In this document: piece after piece, positions 10,054 through 20,171 of the stretch
How positions within the stretch are numbered: position 1 is the first letter of the stretch
Layout of the letters: the number at the start of each line of letters is the position of its first letter
Source of the DNA: Dipteris shenzhenensis
Lineage: Eukaryota; Polypodiophyta; Polypodiopsida; Gleicheniales
DNA: 64,000 bases
Assembly (NCBI GenBank): GCA_047967505.1
Contig: CM106540.1
Strand: one strand, 5' to 3'
The notes under the pieces: generated by a model
What the model saw: the letters and a program-made list of their open reading frames with translations, nothing else
Databases searched by the model: none
Told to the model about the DNA's origin: nothing
Position numbers and translations under genes: made by a program

Positions 10054-10830
10054 GTTTGCACTTAACAGCGACAGCTAGTGCATGGTGGAGTGCACAGATC
10101 ACAGATGGGTCAGCCCCACAGAAGTGGAAGGACTTCAAGAAAGCCTTCTACCAGCAGTTTATGCCTAAACATTTTAGAGATTATGTTCTTCAAGATTGGG
10201 ACAGTTTGCATATGGATGCAGGAGATACAGTGGATGTGTACAACCAAAAGTTTTGGGATGCTTATTTGCAGGTTGCACCTTTCAAAAAGATCTCCAAAGG
10301 AACCCAAATGAGAAAGTACAGAGCAGGTCTGAGTCCAAGAATCCAGGCAGTAGTAAATGTTTTGGGGGCAAAGAACATTCAAGACCTTATGCATTCGGCT
10401 TCAGTAGCTAGTCTTGTGCCGTTACGAGATCCATCCACAGTACTATCCTTGCATGTAGGACGTGTTGAAAGAAAGAAAGCTGATTTTTCAAAATAAGTAA
10501 AGAAAGAGTACCCCAAGGTTGAAAAGAAAGGGTTTCAGCCTCAGAAGCCGAGGGGTACTTAGTTTTCAAAGACTTATAAAGGCAAATCCCCATTCACTCC
10601 TGAACAAATAGGTGAGTTTCGCAGAGATGGGAAATGCTTTAAGTGTGGAAAAGAGGGGCATGTGGCTGCCGAGTGCCCAGAAAAGCCTTCAACTTCGAAG
10701 GGAAAAGAGACAGAGAAGCCACGGGGACCACAAAAGCCAATGGCAGGAGGAATTCCTGACATACTGGGTCATGTTTCAAACCCAGAAGAACGAGAATTGC
10801 TGCTATCATGGGGCAAAGTCAGGGACTAGC
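10054..10830 (+). pseudogene. gag of element A, C-terminal part with zinc knuckle
   Basis: Resumes after element B with HLTATASAWWSAQ, WKDFKKAFYQQFMPKHFRD and GDTVDVYNQKFWD, typical of the retrotrans_gag capsid domain. It then has a stop near 10496, KGFQPQKPRGT, a further stop near 10560 and the intact CCHC knuckle CFKCGKEGHVAAEC at about 10634-10675. Gag packages element RNA; the knuckle binds nucleic acid. An ATG at 10005 inside B's inverted arm happens to be in frame, giving a chimeric open frame. Confidence 0.8.
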
Positions 10831-11061
10831 AAGCGCTAATTTTATTTGATCCAGGGGCTAGTGATAATTTCATATCAAAGGACCTAGCCCTGAGGCTGGG
10901 AATAAAGACGGAGGAGTTGGGCAAGGCTTTGGATGCCGATCAGATGTTCTGTGGAAACCCTGTGCCAGTCACTCCCTTGATAGGGAAGCTCCGTCTTCAT
11001 ATACAGAGTTATGTGGATCAGGAAGACTTCTTCATTTCTACACTGAAACATCATGATGTAG
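10831..11061 (+). pseudogene. Element A aspartic protease
   Basis: Follows the zinc knuckle in the same region: QALILFDPGASDNFISKDLALRLGI carries the aspartic protease core, with FDPGAS in place of the usual (F/I)DSGAS. The segment ends ISTLKHHDV before a stop near 11060. Retroviral-type proteases cleave Gag-Pol. The proline in the active-site triad region is a probable inactivating change. Confidence 0.65.
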
Positions 11062-12600
11062 GTGCTGGAGTTTGTACATAGGGGCAAAGAATATCGTGTG
11101 GTTGCTAGGAATAGAGGGAAAACTATTCCCATTGTATTAAATAGTTGTGTTGGAAAAGAAATAAAGTCTGCAGTTTCAGCTTACATGATTTTTGTAAAAG
11201 AGAGAGATGTGGAAATGTATGCTGAAACAAGTGAGGCAGATCAGAATAAATTTGAGTTTATTAAAAATTTTAAAGATTGCTTTTCTGACGCTTTGCCAAG
11301 GGAGTTACCCCCTGAGAGACCTGAGGATCATGGCATAGAACTCATTCCTGGAAGCGAGCCACCCAATAGGCCCCCATACAGAGTTAGTGCAACTCAGCGA
11401 GAAGAGATTATGACTCAGGTGCAGGACTTGTTGTCCAAGGGGTTGATTCAGCCCAGTTCTTCTCCTTTTTGTTCCCCTGTACTGCTAGTACAGAAGAAAG
11501 ATGGCTCATTCTGTATGTGTGTCGATTACCACGCACTGAACAAAATGACCATCAAGAATAGATTCCCTATTCCGCGCATTGATGATGTGCTGGATCAGTT
11601 AAATGGAGCTTCAGTTTTCAGCAGGATAGACTTAAAGAGTGGCTATCACCAAGTGAGGATACAGCCTCAGGATGTGCACAAGACAGCGTTCTGCACTACT
11701 TTTCGGTTGTATGAATATCTGGTGATGTCTTTTGGATTGACCAATGCCCCAGCTACCTTCAATAGGATGATGGATCGTATCTTCCGACCCTACAGACAGT
11801 TCACTGGTACCTTCTTCGATGACATAATTGTCTTTTCTAAGTCTGAAGAAGAGCACAAGGAACATCTTGCTACAGTGTTTCAAGAGCTGAGAAATCATGA
11901 GCTCTATGCAAACAGCAAGAAAAGTGAATTCTTCTTGGAAGAATCTAGGGCATATAATATCCAAGAATGGGATACAGATGGATCCAGCAAAGATCGGTGC
12001 CATTCAAGAATGGCCAGAGCTGACAACTGTGCATGAAGTTTGAAGTTTCCTAGGCCTGTGTTCTTACTATAGAAGGTTTATCAGGCATTTTGCGGATATA
12101 GCCGCTCCACTCCACGATCTTACTAAGAAAAATGCAGCTTTCAGATAGGGAATTCCTCAAAAGACAGCCTTTACCACACTCAAGAAGAAACTGACTACAG
12201 AGCCAATCTTAATCATTCCAGATTTGTATCAACCATTTGATGTGGATTGTGATGCTTGTGGGGAATGTGTTGGGGCTGCATTGCATCAGAATGGTCATGT
12301 AGTGGCTTATGAGAGCAGGAGACTCCGGGATGCAGAAAGATATCTAGGAATCTATGAGAAAGAGTTATTGGCTGTAATTCAGGCCATCCATACATGGAAG
12401 CCCTACCTTTTGGGTATAGATTTTACTGTTAAAACAATCACCAAAGTCTGAGATACTTTTTGAATCAGACCAAGCTTTTCGAGAAGCATATGAAATGGGC
12501 AAACATGCTGTCAATGTATCATTTTCAGATTGTCCATACCCCAGGAATTCGGAACAGAGTGGCAGATGCCTTGTCCCGAAGACCCCAGGTCAATAATGTG
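11062..12600 (+). pseudogene. Element A reverse transcriptase and RNase H
   Basis: Reads LPPERPEDHGIELIPG, SSSPFCSPVLLVQKKDGS, FCMCVDYHALNKM, FSRIDLKSGYHQVRI, YLVMSFGLTNAPATF and GTFFDDIIVFS, so the catalytic FFDD aspartates are present. A shift near 11945 breaks the frame, after which NGIQMDPAKIGAIQEWPEL and YYRRFIRHFADIAAPLHDLT continue. RNase H follows with FDVDCDACGECVGAALHQNG and HVVAYESRRLRDAE, another shift after 12440, and NRVADALSRRPQ. This is the complete RT-RNase H block of a chromovirus, with at least two indels. Confidence 0.85.
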
Positions 12601-12681
12601 ACTATTGCTTATTATTAGGACCTAGAAGGCATGAGGGAGCAATATGCTAGTGATGCAGATTTTGGTGAGATTTTATAGCAA

Positions 12682-14094
12682 ATGGAAGAGGGGCAATCCA
12701 CCAGCCACTATTCCCTGAAAGATGGGTATCTAATGAAAGATGATTGCCTATGCATCACCCAGGAGATGAGGAAAAAGATTTTGGAGGAATGCCATGCACT
12801 TCCCTATGTTGGACACAGAGGAATTACAGCAACAACTCTAGTACTAGAGAGGTATTTCTTTTGGCCAGGGATGCAGAAAGATATACATCAGTTTGTTACT
12901 GAATGCCTTACATGTCAGAAAGTGAAGTATAATAGACGGAAGGCACCTGGCCTACTTATGCCTCTTCCTGTGCCTCATGCACCATGGGAAAGTATTACAA
13001 TGGACTTTATTTTTGATTTTCCAAGATCAAAGTCAGGGAATGATGGGATTTGGACTATCATTGATAGATTCAGCAAGCAAGCTCATTTCATTCCGGTTCG
13101 CAAAACCATAAAGGCAGATCATATGGCTAAGCTTTTCATGGCACAGATCTTTAAGCATCATGGTATGCCTAACTCCATTTTTAGTGATCGAGATCCCAAA
13201 ATGACCAGTCTATTCTAGAGAGCTTTATTTGATAACATGGGGACGAATCTGAATTTTTCTTCTTCTTTCCATCCCCAGACCGAATCTGAATTTTTCTTCT
13301 TCTTTCCATCCCCAGACAGATGGTCAAAGTGAAGTAGCAAATTCTACAGCATTGGATATGCTGAAATGCTACGTGGGTGACCAAGGTTCAGACTGGGAAA
13401 AGTACCTACCATTGGTAGAGTTTGCTTACAATAATACAGTACACAGCTCTACAGGGAAAGCCCCCTTTGGGTCATTAATGGAAAGGTGATTTGGCCACCT
13501 ATCCTGAGGACCAAGGATGAAATATTTGTAGCTGATCAGTTTGTGAGAGACCTCCAAACAGCTTACAGCCAAGTCCGGAAAGCAATCGAAAGGTCTCAAG
13601 AGAAACATAAAAGAGCTGCAGATAAGCATAGGAGACAGCTAGATCTCAAGGAAGGGGATTGGGTACTTTTGAAGTTTGAAAAAGCTAGGCTCTGCAAGTT
13701 TAAAGGCAAACATAAAGTGTATGCAAAGTTATCTCCCAGATACTATGGCCCTTTCAGGGTTACAGAAAGAATAAATGAGGTTGCATACAGGTTATCATTG
13801 CCAGAGCATTGGAGGATTCACAATGCATTCCATGTGAGTCTTCTAAAGAAATTCCAGAGGCCAGAGCCTACAGAGCCAGTATCAGAGAATCCACCAGAAG
13901 TGGATGAGCTGGAGGAGGTCCTTCAGCCAAAGCAAATTGTGTACCATACTGTACGCAAAGGCCCTCAGGGCAAGGAGTTTTACAGGTATCTTGTAAAATT
14001 CAAGAATTATACGGCATTAGATGCCAAGTGGATGGACGAAGACATGTTATCCGATCTTCCACAGCTTTTGGATGTTTACAAGGAAGCTTTTTAG
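12682..14094 (+). pseudogene. Element A integrase and C-terminal chromodomain
   Basis: HHCC finger: HALPYVGHRGITAT... HQFVTECLTCQ. Catalytic Asp in SITMDFIFDFP; second Asp in FSDRDPKM; then a stop at 13216-13218. The catalytic Glu region (HPQTDGQSEVAN) is disrupted by a 37-bp tandem duplication (13244-13317). From 13486 a long open stretch gives KLSPRYYGPFRV (GPF/Y module), HNAFHVSLLKKF and a chromodomain YLVKFKNYTALDAKWMDED. The end, at 14094, is 16 bp before the polypurine tract. Confidence 0.85.
13244..13317 (+). repeat. 37-bp perfect tandem duplication in integrase of A
   Basis: CGAATCTGAATTTTTC... to CCCCAGAC occurs twice head to tail (13244-13280, 13281-13317). Because 37 is not a multiple of three, it shifts the frame immediately before the catalytic glutamate. 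Confidence 0.9.
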
Positions 14095-14110
14095 TTGAGG
14101 TCAAGTGAAT

Positions 14111-14124
14111 AGAAGCCGAGGGGA
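14111..14124 (+). other. Polypurine tract of element A
   Basis: AGAAGCCGAGGGGA lies directly before the 3' LTR and is the expected plus-strand primer. Two pyrimidines interrupt it. Confidence 0.65.
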
Positions 14125-15123
14125 TATCACCACAATATCAAAGTACAATTGACTATTTATTTGATCATAATTAAATAGTTTTATATGTGTTAATTATGGT
14201 CAAAGAGTTCTTTTAATGGTCAAAGAATTGACTACGGTCAAAGATACTTGACTCTGGTCAAGTAAACCTGACCTCGGTCGAGGAGACGTGGTTTATTACC
14301 AAGAGGGTTAACTACGGTTAACTAGAGAACTACAGAGCTGACTATGGTTAGAGAGTGCTGACTTCGGTCAACGAGACTTGGCATGCGCCAAGAGGGTTAA
14401 CCACGGTTAACCAAGATGTGCCAACTTTGGTTGGAGAGCTGTGCCAACTTCGGTTGGAGAGACTTGGCTATAATTAAGGCGCCTCGACCCTTGGTCAAAG
14501 CTCCTTAATTATGATCAAGAGCGTTGACTTCGGTCAACCAGAGAATAAATATATATTTTTATATTTGTTATGTGTGCACATGTGTTCAGTGGGGACGCCC
14601 ACCGTGACTAGAACTAGTCCACAATGTGTTGTTTGCATGCGAAGCGCTAACAATTAATGGCTGCCATGGTGGTGCGCTTTAATTAATTGTTGCAGGTACT
14701 AGGAAGAGTTATTTTCCTAAGTGCTACGGGAGCCTAATCAAAGTCTAGGAGGCGGTTTGCGTGACCAAGTGCTTCGAAGACTCCAGAGTTGCCCTTAGTG
14801 GTATGTAATTAGGAAAGTAGTGTAGAAATCGACAAGTGGCTTGTTGCCAAGAAGGGGAGCCTGAGAGCTCATGTAATGATTCATTCATTCATTCACGTTT
14901 TGGATTTTCATGTATGAACAGCTCTACGCTGAGCTATGTACTTCATCTTCTCTCAAGTAATAAAATCCTTCGGGGGGGTCCAGCCCGACTGTTGTCCTGG
15001 GCCCTAGTGTCTCTATTGAGAGAGGGAGAGAGGGAAAGAAATGAGAGTGTCTCTGCTGTATTTTACGACTGAGGTTACATTATAGAGAGTGTTGTTGGTT
15101 GTTTTTCTGCGGGCAGTATTTCA
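14125..15123 (+). repeat. 3' LTR of element A (999 bp)
   Basis: Matches 3223-4211. The first dinucleotide has mutated from TG to TA. It has an extra 22-24-bp unit: the GTGCCAAC..GGTTGGAGAG dyad is doubled at about 14417-14458. The dyad array (about 14227-14540) and the TATA-like stretch are conserved, with several substitutions falling in the 4-nt spacers. It is followed by the TGGGC target duplication. Confidence 0.9.
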
Positions 15124-15128
15124 TGGGC

Positions 15129-15403
15129 CCTGTGATAGTTGTCTACTGTAAGATAGGAGCATGAAGATTTTCATATCATTTCATTTCAACATGCATGTTT
15201 GGTTGGGGACGTTGTTCTGCCTCTTGAATTCAGAAGGATTATGAATTGCATTTACTCCACAAAGAACACGGTTTTATGCTATGTTTTGGAAATTTACAAT
15301 TGTAATAGATGAACAGCATCACCATTCTATATGTTGGTTGATTTTTTCCATCCAAACATTTTTATGAGCTTTCTGAGAATCAAGTGTCTTTTGACTCATG
15401 CAG
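15129..15403 (+). other. Presumed 3' end of a giant sulfiredoxin intron
   Basis: Between element A and the first visible sulfiredoxin exon. It ends in a pyrimidine-containing stretch and ATGCAG at 15398-15403, a normal acceptor. No upstream sulfiredoxin exon is found in 1-15403, so if the gene is intact this intron exceeds 15.4 kb. Confidence 0.6.
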
Positions 15404-15437
15404 ATAGATGTCCTTGAAGTTGATGGCATTTATTATG
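15404..15437 (+). CDS. SRX: Sulfiredoxin, internal 34-nt exon
   Basis: Bounded by CAG (15401-15403) and GTATGC (from 15438). It encodes IDVLEVDGIYY plus the first base of a Gly codon. This joins in frame across the next intron to GFSGCHRFEAHQQLGLPTIR, giving the conserved plant sulfiredoxin core (IDV.EVDG.YYGFSGCHR.EAH). Sulfiredoxin uses ATP to reduce the sulfinic form of 2-Cys peroxiredoxins; plant copies act in plastids and mitochondria. The exon starts in phase 0 and ends in phase 1, matching exon 19519-19612. Upstream exons encoding the transit peptide and the N-terminal half are outside the window. An alternative is a pseudogene fragment, but both splice sites and the frame are clean. 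Confidence 0.8.
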
Positions 15438-16324
15438 GTATGCTTCTTTCAGAACAACTTTTTTGTTATAGCATTGCTTCTTCTTTTAAGGTTTTTGAGT
15501 CTTTTCCTGTTGTAGTTAAAGAGCTGTATTGCTTTTGTTGGCTGTTTGTCTGAGTCAGGCATAGCATAAGATTAGACGTTGTAAATCAAAATTTGCAAAG
15601 CAATAATCTACTGTTCCATAGCATTAGACTTCCACAGCTCTTTTGTGAGCAGGTTTTCCCACATCCATGTATGAACAAAGTCTGAGTTCTCCTTCTCTTC
15701 TCTATACTGTACATTCTCTGAGTGAGGTTCAATCAATTATGCATTGCACACTTATTTGGTAGGATGAGGAGGGGCAGTTGTTACATCACTAGGGGATTTT
15801 GTGAGGGTGCAGGTTTGGACAGGGCCATTCTCAAATCCCTCTGTTAGTTGCAGTGCGAGTTTCTTTGCACAAACTTCAGTTTCCTTCTATAGACTCGGCT
15901 TGGAGACCATTTCCAATCTTACTGCGTAGTAGATTTAAGTGTACAAATGCCTCAGACGGGACCTAGACATTTGCCTCCCAACTCATTTTCAGTGATCTCA
16001 CGGCCACTTGGGGCAGGATTCAGGGCTCCTCACACGCAGCAGAGGCTAGGTGATCCTTCTTCAAGAGAGAGTGGGATCATGTTTTTTTTTCCACACAGAC
16101 TGACAGGACCTTATGGCACTTCCACTATCATGATTGATCACAACAACCTCATTTATTTTCTGCATTATTTTGTACAAGGTTTACGAGTATTTTGGTCATA
16201 TTTAATAAGAGAAGCTCTGTGCAATACAAAAAGGCAGAATGCTATCAAATTGAAATACTAAAGAATCATGTTATGTTAGAAAACATAAAAACTGCCATTG
16301 GCACCAAAAGACCGTGTTTAATAT

Positions 16325-16432
16325 TAAAGTACGTATGTATATATGTATGAATGTTTGTATGTATGTCTATATATAAAACTATAATATTGTATGTGTGTCT
16401 GTGTGTGTGTGTGGGTGGGTAGGCGGGTGTGA
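16325..16432 (+). repeat. GTAT / TG-rich microsatellite zone
   Basis: Runs of GTATGTAT, then TGTGTGTGTGTGTG and GGGTGGGT blend into one another. Confidence 0.8.
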
Positions 16433-16693
16433 TTCAAAATGAAAATTCAGAAATAGAAAAGCAAGTTGAGCCATGTCACCTCTCTGAATGAAATCAAATT
16501 TTTGTTTGGTGCTTAGCAAATGGACTAAGAATTGTAATCAAAGGAGGAACCAGGTTAGGATGGATTTAAAAAAAAGTTTTTAAAAGCTGAGAAATCATGC
16601 TCTTAAAGATCCCTTGTGATGATTGAAGGGATGTGTTTGAGAGATGATATGAGCAAAGGAGAGATGTAGGGAAGCCAGCAAGAGAAAGGGTGT

Positions 16694-16849
16694 TGCTGCA
16701 GCTCTAGAACAGCCTAGAGCAGCTTAGGGTAGATTTCTAAACCAGCAAGAGGCTCATGACGAGGTGGAGTGACCAGCCAACAGGAAAGAAAGTGGAGAGC
16801 AGCTTTGGTGCAGCTCTACAGCAGTCTAGAGCAGCTCGAGGTAGCTTTG
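16694..16849 (+). repeat. Pair of ~42-bp imperfect direct repeats
   Basis: GCTGCAGCTCTAGAACAGCC...AGATTT (about 16694-16735) recurs as GGTGCAGCTCTACAGCAGTC...AGCTTT (about 16808-16849). Confidence 0.6.
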
Positions 16850-17384
16850 TGGAGAAAGAAGGGGCCCCAAGCCTTGCAATTTCTTCTCTCAGAAACTGGT
16901 CTTGATGCGGATTGGCTAAATGGTAAGTGGAGGACAAGTGTGTGGGTGCTTGGGATGAGTGTTGGAATAAGGAGACAAGGTGTTGTATGCTTCACACAAT
17001 TGGTGCAGGAGGGGCGAAGTCTGGAGGCAAGCAATCCAAGTGTCACAGAGACTTCCCACATGTCAGGTAAGCTCTTCTCTTCCCCAAATGTATGGGCCGC
17101 CACTTGGCAAGGGCATCTTTGCAGCTGCTTGCACATTCCAGATGTTTACAAGTTTGTGCCATGGAATGGGGGATGTCAATGATGTACGATAGGGATGATG
17201 AGTGTGGAAAACTTGTGACGAAATGCGATAGGATTTTGTGGGTCTATGAGGAGATGAGCTGTGGATTTGCAGTATGTGTAAGTGTTAGATTCCTCCACTA
17301 AGGATCTCCTTTTATGCTTCAATCAGTCTTTGATTGGGTTGGTTCCAACTATAGTTCGAATGTTGCCCTTGAGTTGTCTGCTAT

Positions 17385-18395
17385 TGATTGCTTCTACTTT
17401 TCTTTTCTTTTTTTCAAAGAAAGTAACCTTCTATTAATGCTTGAAAGCTTGCATACAAGATAGTAGCCCCGAAGGTGCTATGGAAAATTCCAGAGAAACC
17501 CAGCTCACTGCCTAGGGGATCTTTGGTACTGGGGCTAACTGCCGAGTGGGGGGGCTATACAACCAGTGGATCCCTCGCAGGGTGAAGATGTAGAAAACTC
17601 CTACAGGCCAAACCTTGCATAAACGAGCACGCCTCTCGATAGTCGCCCCGGAGCTTGGAGTCTTACGCTCCCAGGTGGACCGTAGTGTGTATATGATGTC
17701 CTGTCAGATGGCGACTAGGGTAGCCGAGGGTGGTGGAACCGGCTGCTCACCCATCACAAGACTGCAACGAGCCACCCAAATGTTCCATACCATGATGCTG
17801 GCTACCACCTTCTAAATGTTGGCTTCCCTAGCTAGTCTGTCAGGAGGGAATGCCTCGTGGAGTGCTATCCTCTGGATGCTCTGGCCTGTATCCGGTAGGC
17901 TGGAGAGATCTCACCAATCTGAGACGTGTGTCCTCCCTCTGTCAACCAGGCCACCATCCCCCCCCAGGTGTAGTCTCTCTGGAGACTCTGCATACGTGTC
18001 ATGATCCTGAGGGCTCCCATCCAAATCCTCGCTGCGCTACAACAGATCCAGAGGCAGTGCGGGATAGTCTCCAGGACACCATCGGAGCAACAATGGCACT
18101 ACCCCTCCACTCGCATTTGCTCCAACCACGGTTTGATGGGCAAGCCTCCGTGGGCGGCCAGCTAGAAGAAGTATGATATCTTCCTCGGCCGCAAACTGGA
18201 CCACAACCGTGTCCAAAACCTGGAGCAAACATCCTGGGGCACTCTCTGGGTCACCCAGAGCCTCTCCCTCGAGGGGGTCCACCTCGATGAGTCCATCTGA
18301 AGCCTCTTGCCAATCCATGTGGTGTTGGAAAAGAAGGGCACCTCATCCACCTGCTCGGCTAGGCTGCCCCTGGAAGGCCATGATTGCTTCTACTT
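17385..18395 (-). mobile_element. 5'-truncated LINE with 15-bp target duplication
   Basis: The 15-mer TGATTGCTTCTACTT flanks the insert exactly (17385-17399 and 18381-18395). Immediately inside the left copy is a T-rich stretch (17400-17416), the poly-A tail of a minus-strand LINE. The body, 17417-18380, is the 3' end of an ORF2 plus 3' untranslated region. Length about 0.98 kb, so it is strongly 5' truncated, typical of target-primed reverse transcription. The related 3' fragment at 20685-21265 confirms the family. It lies antisense to sulfiredoxin within an intron. Confidence 0.85.
17960..18376 (-). pseudogene. C-terminal zinc-binding region (zf-RVT type) of LINE ORF2
   Basis: In one minus-strand frame near 18130-18030 the sequence reads C-H-C-C-SDGVLETIPHCLWICCSAARIW, the CxxC...ETxxHCLxxC...A...W pattern found C-terminal to plant LINE reverse transcriptases. 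A stop lies just before it, and neighbouring ORF2 sequence (FSNTTWIGKRLQMD) is in another frame. The reverse transcriptase proper is missing through 5' truncation. Confidence 0.65.
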
Positions 18396-19194
18396 AAATT
18401 CAAAGTTATGAGTTTTTGCTTTGGATTGATTCCAGGGTTGATGCCTCATTTAGGCTAATTACTTCAACTGTTTTTATCAAACACATCTTCATTAGTGTAC
18501 TTTTACTATCTATCGCAGCAATTGATTTGTTGCAGGAAATTGAGCATTGGAAAGATTGCCTCTACTAATGAAATTCTTTGATCTCATCGATAGGCTTTTA
18601 GCGATTCGTTCCCTTCGATATCTTCTAAGGTCATGGTGCTGTTGTCGTGTCACTGTCGAATTCAGTACAGCCCGGCCATACAGCCCCATCCATGCTCAAT
18701 GATGATTTTGCTTCTTCAGCCTGAGTTTTATGTTGTATAGCAAAACCAACATGCCTCTACTGAATTGTTGTTTCTTGATGTGGCAATTGTGCCAACAGCT
18801 TTGAATAGTTCTAAGGCCATGCTATTCTTAACTGAAATTCATCAAGCTTCACTCGTTCATCTAGCCTGTTTTTTATCAGTCATCTTATTATCCTGTATGC
18901 TCCATTGCAATGTGAAGACTTAGTATCAGACATACAAGGGGAATTACTGCTTCACATCCCCAAAAAAAAGTTCTGATGAAAGCTTTGAAAATAATACAAT
19001 ATATCACCTCTCTATGAGGTAATGCACTAGTCAAAATAAGCTATAGACTTTTCGACAAAGATGACTGAGGGCCACGTGAGAATTAAACTCTTATGCAGCT
19101 AAAGATATCACAGTTTAAATCATTCTAAGGAACAATAGTGAGAGTGGCAACGTTGACAGTGGTAGGGTTGTCAGGTGGCTACAGTGCCAAGTTG

Positions 19195-19278
19195 TAGCCA
19201 CAACGTGATTAGAGTTATAAGGCATCATCAAAGAAGTAGTCACAACATGATTAGAGTAACAAGGTATCATCAAAGAAG
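19195..19278 (+). repeat. 42-bp tandem duplication
   Basis: TAGCCACAACGTGATTAGAG... to CAAAGAAG occurs at 19195-19236 and again, slightly diverged, at 19237-19278. Confidence 0.8.
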
Positions 19279-19518
19279 CAGAAACAGGTAAACCCGCAGA
19301 GTTCAGTTTTATCTAGTGGGGAGAGGTTGGTCCTGGGAAGCATTACAATGGTTTGAATTTAAATTGCTGTAATATTTACCAAATTTGGATTGATTTGTTT
19401 TCATCTGCCATTGTCAACATTCATGGTGCATGGTTTTAAATTTCTTTCTCCAGAGAGTGCTCAGTACCCATGTATTCTTTGAATGGACTATCTCCTCATT
19501 TGACATTCAATATTTTAG

Positions 19519-19616
19519 GCTTTTCTGGCTGTCATCGATTTGAGGCTCATCAGCAGCTTGGGCTTCCCACCATCCGATGCAAGATCCGCAGAGGGACAAA
19601 AGAGACTCTAAGGTAG
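19519..19616 (+). CDS. SRX: Sulfiredoxin, exon with catalytic cysteine
   Basis: The acceptor TTTTAG ends at 19518. The exon completes the Gly codon and encodes FSGCHRFEAHQQLGLPTIR, then CKIRRGTKETLR. GCHR carries the catalytic Cys and Arg of sulfiredoxins. At 19611-19616 the sequence is AGG TAG: if unspliced, translation stops at ...KETLR. If the GT at 19613 is used as a donor, the protein continues in the exon at 19713. Known plant sulfiredoxins end shortly after KETLR, usually with a few extra residues, so both endings are plausible. The exon is intact with no lesion. Confidence 0.85.
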
Positions 19617-19712
19617 GCATTTTCTACTACTACATTTCTTTGTGATATTGTCTGGTTACCATGTTTTCTCACCCTAAATGAATTCCATTTCTTGTTTTGT
19701 TCTCTCCTGTAG

Positions 19713-19743
19713 AATTACTGCAGGGGTAGTGAAACGTTTATAG
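19713..19743 (+). CDS. Possible alternative last exon of sulfiredoxin
   Basis: A good acceptor (TCTCTCCTGTAG, ending 19712) follows the 19613 donor. The spliced frame would read R-ITAGVVKRL-stop (TAG at 19741-19743). The resulting tail does not resemble the usual sulfiredoxin C-terminus, so this may be a 3'-UTR intron instead. Confidence 0.4.
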
Positions 19744-20171
19744 TGTGGCTAACAAGTTGCTGGTCTTTGAAGGCATCACTTGCGTTGAGACTGGAACTCT
19801 GATTGTACATGTACATGCCAATTACCTTTCTATTTTGTAAATAACATACTTTTATTAATCCTGATTTGGGAAGGTGCACCGTAAATTTAATATTTGTATA
19901 AAGATTCCTTTGTCACCTAGTTTGTACAAAAACTTTGGTGGAAAAATACTGTATAAAAAATGGGTTTTGCAAAAAACTTGAAGCAGCAAGATTTCATACT
20001 GGCCTGAAGCAGGAATTGTGATGTGACAATAAGCAAGGATATCCGTAATTCAATTCATTCAAGAAGTTGAAGAATTCATGTAGAGGAATACTTTTCAAAG
20101 CTCAGAGGTCATATAGTTTTTAAGTTGGAGATCTGATTGCACCAATTCAATTCCATCTGTGTTTTTAAATC
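19744..20171 (+). other. Sulfiredoxin 3' flank / 3' UTR, no gene seen
   Basis: AT-rich, with TTTGTAAATAACATAC near 19836 as a weak polyadenylation-like region. I see no open frame with recognisable content. Confidence 0.4.

Larger units (their letters stand above)
3223..15123 (+). mobile_element. LTR retrotransposon A (Ty3/gypsy chromovirus), nested host of B
   Basis: Direct LTRs at 3223-4211 and 14125-15123 bracket gag, protease, RT, RNase H, integrase and a chromodomain-like tail in Ty3 order. The 5-bp target duplication TGGGC is perfect at 3218-3222 and 15124-15128. Primer-binding site 4213-4224 and polypurine tract 14111-14124 are at the expected junctions. The 11.9-kb span includes the 4,056-bp element B plus one B target duplication, so A was about 7.84 kb when it inserted. 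Coding frames carry several shifts and stops. It lies on the same strand as, and about 280 bp upstream of, a sulfiredoxin exon, so it is probably intronic. Confidence 0.9.
15438..19518 (+). other. Intron of sulfiredoxin gene carrying a LINE and simple repeats
   Basis: Starts GTATGC and ends ATATTTTAG. It contains a T/G-rich microsatellite zone, a short imperfect repeat pair, the 5'-truncated LINE (17400-18380) and a 42-bp tandem pair. Apart from these I see no coding signal in 15438-17384 or 18396-19194. Confidence 0.7.

Noticed and set aside
16737-17301. Overlapping open frames on both strands
   Set aside because: No recognisable domain; they lie in the SRX intron next to the LINE and are probably chance.
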